Shown: positions 25,982-32,248 of the stretch, one piece after another
Layout: the number at the start of each line of letters is the position of its first letter
Position numbering within the stretch: the first letter of the stretch is position 1
Origin: Lachnospiraceae bacterium
GTDB taxonomy: Bacteria > Bacillota > Clostridia > Lachnospirales > Lachnospiraceae
Reading direction: 5' to 3'
NCBI GenBank assembly: GCA_017620155.1
Contig: JAFZQY010000050.1
Span: 1 to 33,404 of the forward strand
Length of the DNA stretch: 33,404 bases
Notes under the pieces: generated by a model
What the model was told of the DNA's origin: nothing
What the model saw: only the letters and a program-made list of their open reading frames with translations
The model's database searches: none
Position numbers and translations under genes: made by a program

Positions 25982-26323
25982 ATGCTGGCTGATAGCTTTA
26001 TCAAATACTATTCTCCTGAAATGTCGGATTACTGTCCGGTAGTCATCAGGACGGATGGCAATATATTCGATTCAAGCCTCGGGCATCTGCAGACTCTCGT
26101 GTCATTAAGTAACGAACATGACATACTCTCCAGGATACCTAAGGATGTGAGCCCGCTGTTATATCTGGCGGCGCAGCTTAAGTGCGTTATCGTTGATTAT
26201 GAGAATCAGATATATGTTGACAGTATGACGAGCGAGCAGGAGGCTGCTCTTGATGCACTCGAGAAGGCCGGACTGATCAGCTCTCACAGAGTCAGGATGT
26301 CACATGAATCAATCAAACTCTAA
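25982..26323 (+). CDS. Small conserved-looking protein of unknown function
   Basis: 113 residues starting three bases after the scpB stop and overlapping the histidine kinase gene by 20 bases. The two tight junctions support a real gene. It is soluble, slightly acidic and looks alpha/beta, with strands CPVVIRTDG and KCVIVDYENQIYVD and two short helices. It is not a response regulator: there is no phospho-acceptor pattern. I recognise no family. Its position links it to scpAB and to the kinase, but this may be simple co-transcription. Confidence 0.6.
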   Translation: MLADSFIKYYSPEMSDYCPVVIRTDGNIFDSSLGHLQTLVSLSNEHDILSRIPKDVSPLLYLAAQLKCVIVDYENQIYVDSMTSEQEAALDALEKAGLISSHRVRMSHESIKL

Positions 26324-27794
26324 GCCTAAGTTTTCTATCAATATGCAGATCACGCTGACATGTCTGGGACTGATTGTCCTGGTGGTCGCAACCTGCATAT
26401 TGGTCAATTCCACTTTCCTTGAAGATTATTATGTCAGAAATAAAGTAGGTGTGCTGCGTAAGGCATATCAGACGGTCAATTCGCTCATAAAAGAGGATGC
26501 GGATACCGATGAAGTCTCGCTCACCGTGCAGAGGATCAGCGACACCTACAATATAAGCATGGTGGTCGTGGATGAATCCATGGGGACCGTCATCACATCC
26601 GTGAACGATCCGGACTTTCTGCAGAGACAGCTCATAAGCAATGTTTTCGGCAATCCGGGGATGGTCGGAGATGACAGGCTCATAGAAGAGAACGACAGGT
26701 ATGTGATCCAGATCAAGACCGATGTGGTGACCGAAGACCAGTATGTCGAGATGTGGGGGCTCATGGATAACGGCAGCCTTTTCATCATGAGGAGTGCCAT
26801 GGAGTCCATCGCGGACAGTGTGGCCATATCCAACCGTTTCCTCATATACATAGGCTTGGCTGCCGGCCTGGTGAGCATTTTTATCGGAATATGGGCTTCA
26901 AGGATGATATCGAAGCCTGTCAGGTCGCTCACTGCGATCTCGGAGAGGATGAAGAGCCTGGATTTTGATGCCAAGTATGAGGGTTCGTCCCATAACGAGA
27001 TCGGTGTTCTGGGACAGAATATCAACGAACTCTCCGAAACGCTGGAGACTACGATATCCGAACTTAAGACCGCCAATAATGAGCTGGAGAGGGATATTGC
27101 CAACAAGACGCGCATAGATGACATGCGTAAAGAATTCCTCTCTAATGTATCGCACGAACTGAAGACGCCCATCGCTCTTATTCAGGGTTATGCGGAAGGC
27201 CTGAAGGACTGTGTGAACGACGATCCCGAGAGCAGGGACTATTATGCGGACGTTATAGTCGATGAAGCCGGCAAGATGAACAATATCGTTCAGAAACTGC
27301 TTACTTTAAACCAGCTCGAGTTCGGACAGGATACGGTTAGCATGGAGCGCTTCGATATAGTCGAGGTCATCCGCGGCTATCTGGCATCGGCTGACATTCT
27401 GATCAAACAGCATGAGGCGCAGGTCCATATGGATGATTACAAGCCTGTCGAAGTCTGGGGAGACGTCTTTAAGGCCGAGGAGGTTTTCAACAATTATTTC
27501 ACCAACGCATTGAATCACCTGGACGGAGAGCGTAAAATAGACATAAATATCAGGCGTTTGGGAGAAAAGGTGCGGATCTCTGTGTTCAATACCGGCGATC
27601 CGATCCCGGAAGATGCCGTAGACCACATATGGGAGAAATTCTATAAAGTGGACAAAGCCCGTACAAGGGAGTATGGTGGAAGTGGCGTAGGTCTGTCGAT
27701 CGTCAAGGCCATACAGGATTCGATCAACCAGGCATACGGTGTGATCAATTACAATAACGGAGTGGAATTCTATTTTGAACTTGATGCGAGATAA
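26304..27794 (+). CDS. Sensor histidine kinase with HAMP domain (no partner regulator adjacent)
   Basis: 496 residues from ATG 26304, six bases after AGGA (26294-26297). Helix 1 at about residues 15-35, an extracytoplasmic region of about 130 residues, helix 2 at about 175-198, a HAMP segment (SRMISKPVRSLTAISERMKSL), then the dimerisation domain with phospho-acceptor His284 (SHELKTPIALIQGYAEGLKD). The ATPase domain has an N-box like FNNYFTNALNHL, the G1 segment FNTGDPIPEDAVDHIWEKFY and G2 GGSGVGLSIVKAI. It should be active. The layout resembles cell-envelope stress kinases. No response regulator gene is next to it, so its partner must be elsewhere. The following lipoprotein gene overlaps it by 11 bases, suggesting a functional link. 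Confidence 0.9.
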   Translation: MNQSNSKPKFSINMQITLTCLGLIVLVVATCILVNSTFLEDYYVRNKVGVLRKAYQTVNSLIKEDADTDEVSLTVQRISDTYNISMVVVDESMGTVITSVNDPDFLQRQLISNVFGNPGMVGDDRLIEENDRYVIQIKTDVVTEDQYVEMWGLMDNGSLFIMRSAMESIADSVAISNRFLIYIGLAAGLVSIFIGIWASRMISKPVRSLTAISERMKSLDFDAKYEGSSHNEIGVLGQNINELSETLETTISELKTANNELERDIANKTRIDDMRKEFLSNVSHELKTPIALIQGYAEGLKDCVNDDPESRDYYADVIVDEAGKMNNIVQKLLTLNQLEFGQDTVSMERFDIVEVIRGYLASADILIKQHEAQVHMDDYKPVEVWGDVFKAEEVFNNYFTNALNHLDGERKIDINIRRLGEKVRISVFNTGDPIPEDAVDHIWEKFYKVDKARTREYGGSGVGLSIVKAIQDSINQAYGVINYNNGVEFYFELDAR

Positions 27795-28563
27795 AAGAAT
27801 AACAGCTCTCATACTTACCGCACTTTGCGTTATCTGCCTTTGCGGCTGCGGAGATGAGATCCCGGATCTTACTCCCACGCAGCAGGAGATGATCACGGAG
27901 TATTCCGCGGCGCTTTTGCTTAAGTATGATTCAAGTACCCCCAGCAGGCTTCTTCCTGAGGGAAGCGTGGTATCCATAGCCTATGTGGATCCTAACGATC
28001 CCAATGCGGTTCTGACCGAAACCACACCCGAAACAGAGACGGGTACTGATATTCCCGTAGACAATGTGCCGGATGTCACATCCGAAGATGTGTCTGTAAC
28101 CGATGTAACTACAGGGCAGACCAGCGGCGGCGGTGTTGCCGGTTTCTCCAATTTCCTGGCTGATCTGGGCGTATCTTTTGATTATTCCGGACAGTATGAG
28201 GTAGTCGACAGTTATCCCGAGGGCGGAGACGTCAATCCGTATTTCACTGTCGATGCTTCGGACGGCAACAAACTTCTGGTGATCCATTTTGATCTGACCA
28301 ACAATTCGGGTTCGGATATGGACGTGAATCTTAACAATCTGAACTTACGATACAGGGTTTCCTTAAACGGCGGTAAGAATAAGTTCGTCATGACTACGCT
28401 GCTTGAAAACGACCTTCTGTCCTATGTCGGAACCCTGGGCTCCGGACAGACCGAGGACATAGTAGCCATCTGCGAGATCTCTGAAGCGGAGGGCGCCGAT
28501 ATCCAAACCATCGATTTCACTGTACGCGGGGACGGGTTTTCTGACGTAATGTCCCTTAAGTAG
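27784..28563 (+). CDS. Putative lipoprotein with C-terminal Ig-like (DUF4352/DUF5067-type) domain
   Basis: I chose ATG 27784 (259 residues); a TTG nine bases upstream is the other option. The lipobox is LCGC with Cys22. A helical segment (PTQQEMITEYSAALLLKYD) and a Thr/Val/Asp-rich linker lead into a beta-sandwich of about 110 residues with KLLVIHFDLTNNSGSDMDVN, the usual signature of DUF4352-like Ig folds. These domains occur on many Firmicute surface lipoproteins of unknown role. The 11-base overlap with the histidine kinase gene suggests it could be a sensing accessory of that kinase. It is last in its run; only A/T-rich sequence follows and no strong terminator is visible. Confidence 0.7.
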   Translation: MRDKRITALILTALCVICLCGCGDEIPDLTPTQQEMITEYSAALLLKYDSSTPSRLLPEGSVVSIAYVDPNDPNAVLTETTPETETGTDIPVDNVPDVTSEDVSVTDVTTGQTSGGGVAGFSNFLADLGVSFDYSGQYEVVDSYPEGGDVNPYFTVDASDGNKLLVIHFDLTNNSGSDMDVNLNNLNLRYRVSLNGGKNKFVMTTLLENDLLSYVGTLGSGQTEDIVAICEISEAEGADIQTIDFTVRGDGFSDVMSLK

Positions 28564-28609
28564 TTCTTTTTCGAATATTTAGATATTTTATTGAAAATTA
28601 AATATGGTT

Positions 28610-28637
28610 TTGCATATTTGTGCGTTTATGTTATAAT
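28610..28637 (+). promoter_or_regulatory. Probable cheV promoter
   Basis: TTGCAT (28610-28615) and TATAAT (28632-28637), 16-base spacer. A second TATAAT at 28673-28678 has no fitting -35 element but lies closer to the gene. The gap 28564-28699 is otherwise A/T-rich with nothing else recognisable. Confidence 0.5.
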
Positions 28638-28699
28638 TTACATTAATTGGTGGGTTATTCTCCACTTATTTGTATAATTTTAATAGTGAGGTACACTAA

Positions 28700-29605
28700 A
28701 TGGATACAAATATACTGCTGGAAAATGGTACAAATGAACTGGAAGTGCTTGAGTTTACTCTTGATGGCAACGCTTACGGTATAAACGTAGCGAAGATCAG
28801 AGAGATCATCAATTATCAGGAGGTTACTCCTGTGCCCAATTCCCATCCCAGTATCGAAGGTATTTTCATGCCGAGAGATACGATGATCACTGCGATCGAC
28901 TTAAAGAACTGCCTTCAGAGAGGTACATCCGATCCCGGCGGTCTGTTTATCATCACGAACTTCAACAAGCTGGATATAGCATTCCATGTTGATTCGGTTC
29001 TCGGTATCCACAGAGTATCCTGGACGGAGATCATCAAGCCCGGTACTACGGTATCCACTTCGGAGGATGGCGTATCAACCGGTATCATCAAGATCGACGG
29101 AAGACTGATCATCATCCTCGACTTCGAGAAGATCGTATCCGATATCAATCCCGAGACAGGACTTAAGATGGCTGATCTTGCCGAGCTCGGTGTACGTACA
29201 CGTAATGACATCCCGATCCTTATCGCAGAGGATTCACCTCTTCTTAACAAGCTGATCGTTGATTCGCTTAAGCAGGCAGGTTATGAGAACCTTACTCATA
29301 CAGAGAACGGCCAGGAAGCTTATGACATCATTAAGCACTACAGAGATGAGGGTACGGTTGAAGACAATATCAAGTGTGTCATCACCGATATCGAGATGCC
29401 TCTTATGGACGGCCATCGTCTGACCAAACTGATCAAGGATGACGAGAGGACCAAGCATATCCCTGTAGTCATCTTCTCATCACTGGTTAATACAGAGATG
29501 AGACGCAAGGGTGAATCTCTCGGTGCCGATGCCCAGTTATCCAAGCCTGAGATCGGTAATCTGGTTAAGACTGTGGATTCGCTGGTACTTAATCAGAATG
29601 GCTGA
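28700..29605 (+). CDS. cheV: Chemotaxis protein CheV (CheW domain plus receiver)
   Basis: 301 residues from ATG 28700, eight bases after GAGG (28688-28691). Residues about 12-155 form a CheW coupling domain (EVLEFTLDGNAYGINVAKIREII). Residues about 172-298 form a response-regulator receiver with phospho-acceptor Asp230 (VITDIEMPLMDGH), the acidic pair in IAEDSPL and the Lys in LSKPEIG. CheV couples chemoreceptors to the kinase CheA and its phosphorylation tunes adaptation. It implies motility or receptor arrays in this organism, though no flagellar or other che gene is in the window. It forms a single-gene unit closed by a strong hairpin. Confidence 0.93.
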   Translation: MDTNILLENGTNELEVLEFTLDGNAYGINVAKIREIINYQEVTPVPNSHPSIEGIFMPRDTMITAIDLKNCLQRGTSDPGGLFIITNFNKLDIAFHVDSVLGIHRVSWTEIIKPGTTVSTSEDGVSTGIIKIDGRLIIILDFEKIVSDINPETGLKMADLAELGVRTRNDIPILIAEDSPLLNKLIVDSLKQAGYENLTHTENGQEAYDIIKHYRDEGTVEDNIKCVITDIEMPLMDGHRLTKLIKDDERTKHIPVVIFSSLVNTEMRRKGESLGADAQLSKPEIGNLVKTVDSLVLNQNG

Positions 29606-29650
29606 TTGTGTTAATGATATTTATTTGAGAACAGAGTTTTGAAGGTTTAC

Positions 29651-29693
29651 AAAGGGGGTATGGTGAAGGACATCATGCCCCTTTTTGATTTTT
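29651..29693 (+). terminator. Rho-independent terminator after cheV
   Basis: A 15-bp stem with three G-U pairs: 29651-29665 pairs with 29671-29685 around the loop AAGGA, followed by a T-rich tail (TTTTTGATTTTT). Confidence 0.82.
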
Positions 29694-29713
29694 CCGAAAA
29701 TGACTAACGTGAT

Positions 29714-31639
29714 ATGAGCGGCCAGGTGATCACATATTACGAAAACTACACACCGGTAGGCGATATTCTGGTCATGGCAATGTGTTTGCTGTTTATTGTC
29801 CTGATCCATACCGCCTATATCAAGCGGACCAAGAATTTCTTTTATCTGAGGGCCATGATAGCCATGGTCATCACCGCTTCGGTCTCCGATATCCTGTTCC
29901 ATGTTGCCATGAACAGCATAGGGACGGTACCGAATCTTGTGATATATATTCTTCGGGCGCTCTTTCATCTGTGTCTTTTCGGGAATCTTTGGATGTTCGT
30001 CATCTATCTGAAAGAGCCCATACATCTTGAAAGCGATGCCAACAGAAGATATCTGATCGCTTCTGCAACATTATACGGGGTTCTGGTAATACTGGAGGTC
30101 TTAGGGACAGTCCTTAGGTTCGCCTTCTATATCGATGAAGAAAGCCGGGCTCATTCGGGCCTGCCGATATTCTTTATCGGATATGTGGGATTTTTGCTGA
30201 TCCTCATATATCTTGTTTATCAATATCGTGACAGGATATTTAAACCGATCCTCATCGGAGTGCTGGCGACAGGAGGTATATCGGTCCTTGTTATAGCGCT
30301 TCAGCAGATACACAGACAATCTTCTTTTACTACGGCTACCTTTGTTTTTCCGTTATATGCGATCCTGTATCTGGTCCACTCCAATCCGTATGATATAGAG
30401 AGCGGCGCTGTGGGCAAGGATGGCTTTCTGGATAAGATCAGGAGCAGCTACGAGAAGAATAAACCGCTGCTGCTCATGAGTCTGTATCTCCCGGAGTTTG
30501 ACAAGGGAGACGGTGGATTCCCGCTCGAGATAGCGAGCACGATCAGGTATTTTGTTGTTTACTTTTTCAGGGGTGCCACGCTGTTCCGGCTTATGGGCGG
30601 GCATATTATCCTGGTCATAGATATCCAGAGAAACCCTGATTATCAGTTCCTGTGTAACAAGATGGTCGACGAGTTCAACAGGGTATATCCGATCTACAGG
30701 CGCAACTACAAGATCGTGATCATGGAGACCTGGGATAAGATAAGCGAGAACAACGATTACGAGAATCTGATCCGGTATATTCATTCCCGCATGCCCGAGA
30801 ACAGCATTAGACGCGTTGATGTCAAGGATGTAAAAGAGTATCTGGATACCATCTTCATCAGGGATCAGCTGGCCGATATCTCCGCAAAAGAAGATCTGAA
30901 CGATGAGAGAGTACTCGTGTTCTGTCAGCCGGTCTACAACATCCATACGGGATCGTATGATACTGCCGAAGCGCTGATGAGGCTTGAACTGCCGGAACTG
31001 GGGATGGTCTATCCCGATAAGTTCATTCCGGTTGCCGAGGAGAACAATGATATCCAGATGCTGACCAAGATCATCCTGGCCAAGACCTGTGCGCAGATCC
31101 GGAAAATGCTGGATGAGGGCTATTCATTCAAGCGTATTTCGGTCAATTTCTCCGTATTCGATCTTCGCGAGAACGATTTCTGTTCGGTCGTGGAGCGTAT
31201 CATCAGGAAAAGCGGCATTCCGAACGACAATATCGCGATCGAGGTGACCGAGACTCAGAATGAGAAGGACTTCAAGCTGATCAAGGAGAGGATCAGCGAA
31301 CTCAAAGGCAGCGGCATCAAGTTCTATCTGGATGATTTCGGCACCGGATATTCCAACTTCGAGAGGATCATGGAGCTTCCTTTCGATATCATCAAGTTCG
31401 ACAGATCTCTGGTCATCGGGGCTGCAGGAGATGAGAAATTCAAGAACATGGTGGCGCATCTTGCGAAAATGTTTGCCGATATGAACTATGATGTTCTGTA
31501 TGAGGGAGTAGAAGATGAGGCAGATGAGGAGCGCTGCAAAGATATGAGCGCTAATTATCTGCAGGGATATAAGTATTCGAAGCCGATTCCGATAGAACAG
31601 CTGACCGAATATTTTCAAAAAAGTGATTCAGGAGTGTGA
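29714..31639 (+). CDS. Membrane EAL-domain cyclic-di-GMP phosphodiesterase with degenerate GGDEF module
   Basis: 641 residues. The first 230 hold about seven membrane helices, an integral sensor region I cannot match to a named MASE type. About residues 245-385 are GGDEF-like but carry GGHII (295-299) at the signature, so no cyclase activity is expected. The EAL domain from about residue 405 is complete: E419-A-L, the Asn in NFSV, IEVTET, DDFGTGYSN, the Lys in IIKFDR, the Glu in YEGVED and the Gln in LQGYKYSKP. It should hydrolyse cyclic di-GMP to pGpG. The start at ATG 29714 has no ribosome binding site. The next gene begins within ten bases of its end. Confidence 0.87.
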   Translation: MSGQVITYYENYTPVGDILVMAMCLLFIVLIHTAYIKRTKNFFYLRAMIAMVITASVSDILFHVAMNSIGTVPNLVIYILRALFHLCLFGNLWMFVIYLKEPIHLESDANRRYLIASATLYGVLVILEVLGTVLRFAFYIDEESRAHSGLPIFFIGYVGFLLILIYLVYQYRDRIFKPILIGVLATGGISVLVIALQQIHRQSSFTTATFVFPLYAILYLVHSNPYDIESGAVGKDGFLDKIRSSYEKNKPLLLMSLYLPEFDKGDGGFPLEIASTIRYFVVYFFRGATLFRLMGGHIILVIDIQRNPDYQFLCNKMVDEFNRVYPIYRRNYKIVIMETWDKISENNDYENLIRYIHSRMPENSIRRVDVKDVKEYLDTIFIRDQLADISAKEDLNDERVLVFCQPVYNIHTGSYDTAEALMRLELPELGMVYPDKFIPVAEENNDIQMLTKIILAKTCAQIRKMLDEGYSFKRISVNFSVFDLRENDFCSVVERIIRKSGIPNDNIAIEVTETQNEKDFKLIKERISELKGSGIKFYLDDFGTGYSNFERIMELPFDIIKFDRSLVIGAAGDEKFKNMVAHLAKMFADMNYDVLYEGVEDEADEERCKDMSANYLQGYKYSKPIPIEQLTEYFQKSDSGV

Positions 31640-31641
31640 CG

Positions 31642-31986
31642 ATGGAAACAGAGAAGGTTATCAAGGAAATGGAAAACAGAGGCTACACTGTCTCTGACGA
31701 GAGCGGAGTGCTGATGTTTACAGGGTTATCCGCAAACCTTGAGGAATCTATAGCGGCTATAAAGAAGGATCTTGAGAGTCTGGGATTCGGCGGCAGCTGG
31801 GGAACTAAGGGTTATCCCAAAGGAAAGGTTCCGAAGACGGTCACTGCACCGGTTCAGAGTGCGCCGCCTGTCACCGTTTCTGCAGACGAAGAAACTGAGG
31901 CGGAAGCCGCTTTTGAAGAGAGCGTGACGGATGAACCGGATATATCAGGTTCCGATTTTACACAGATGACATTTGACTTTACATAA
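31642..31986 (+). CDS. Small protein of unknown function after the phosphodiesterase gene
   Basis: I chose ATG 31642 (114 residues), seven bases after AGGAG (31630-31634). The first 65 residues form a compact alpha/beta unit (a helix from METEKVIKEMENRGY, a hairpin SGVLMFTG, a helix ESIAAIKKDLESLGFGGSWG), followed by KGYPKGKVPK. The rest is a disordered acidic tail rich in Ala, Val, Glu and Thr with an aromatic end, FTQMTFDFT. There is no signal peptide. I recognise no family. The short terminal motif after a flexible tail is the sort that binds a partner. It shares the transcript of the EAL protein and may modulate it. Confidence 0.6.
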   Translation: METEKVIKEMENRGYTVSDESGVLMFTGLSANLEESIAAIKKDLESLGFGGSWGTKGYPKGKVPKTVTAPVQSAPPVTVSADEETEAEAAFEESVTDEPDISGSDFTQMTFDFT

Positions 31987-31989
31987 TAT

Positions 31990-32022
31990 CAGGCGCACCC
32001 TTTACGGATGCGCCTGTTATTC
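31990..32022 (+). terminator. Hairpin terminator candidate
   Basis: CAGGCGCA (31990-31997) and TGCGCCTG (32009-32016), a perfect 8-bp stem with an 11-base loop, followed by TTATTCT, a poor T tract. A possible promoter for the next gene overlaps it. Confidence 0.6.
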
Positions 32023-32030
32023 TGTATAAT
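32001..32030 (+). promoter_or_regulatory. Possible promoter of the repeat-protein gene
   Basis: TATAAT at 32025-32030 with a weak -35, TTTACG (32001-32006, 18-base spacer) or TTACGG (32002-32007, 17-base spacer), placed in the loop of the preceding terminator hairpin. Confidence 0.4.
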
Positions 32031-32036
32031 AAAATG

Positions 32037-32248
32037 ATGGTTTTCTATATTCGCTTGGTTTTTCCGACAGGCATAGGAAACGGCGGGTAAAATGCATTTG
32101 AGACCGACGGGGAAGAGAGACTCATGACCTGAGGAGTAAAAAGTCACAGTAGAGTCATAACCCGACAAATTCATAGTATTTGAACAGAATCAGAAACACT
32201 TCTGAAATAAAGAGAGCAAAATCAACAAAGTAAGGGAGTAGCAGGCAT
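32037..32248 (+). other. Long 5' leader of the repeat-protein gene
   Basis: About 210 bases without a credible gene between the possible promoter and ATG 32249. It holds an imperfect direct repeat, AGACTCATGAC against AGAGTCATAAC, in the segment 32115-32165, and several short self-complementary pieces (for example CTCA/TGAG near 32120-32135). I could not match it to cyclic-di-GMP-I, cyclic-di-GMP-II or another known riboswitch. GGAG at 32235-32238 serves as ribosome binding site. Confidence 0.35.

Noticed and set aside
27306-27977. 223-codon minus-strand frame, and the similar frame 26546-27172
   Set aside because: Both lie opposite the histidine kinase gene, which has full family motifs; neither has a recognisable product.
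28561-28610. Terminator after the Ig-like lipoprotein gene
   Set aside because: Only A/T-rich imperfect pairing; no GC-rich stem and no T run after it.
32034-32090. 18-codon frame in the long leader as a small gene or leader peptide
   Set aside because: No ribosome binding site and no telling residue pattern; too short to support.
32037-32248. Cyclic-di-GMP riboswitch before the repeat-protein gene
   Set aside because: The conserved core bases and the GNRA-loop/receptor pattern of the known classes are not visible.
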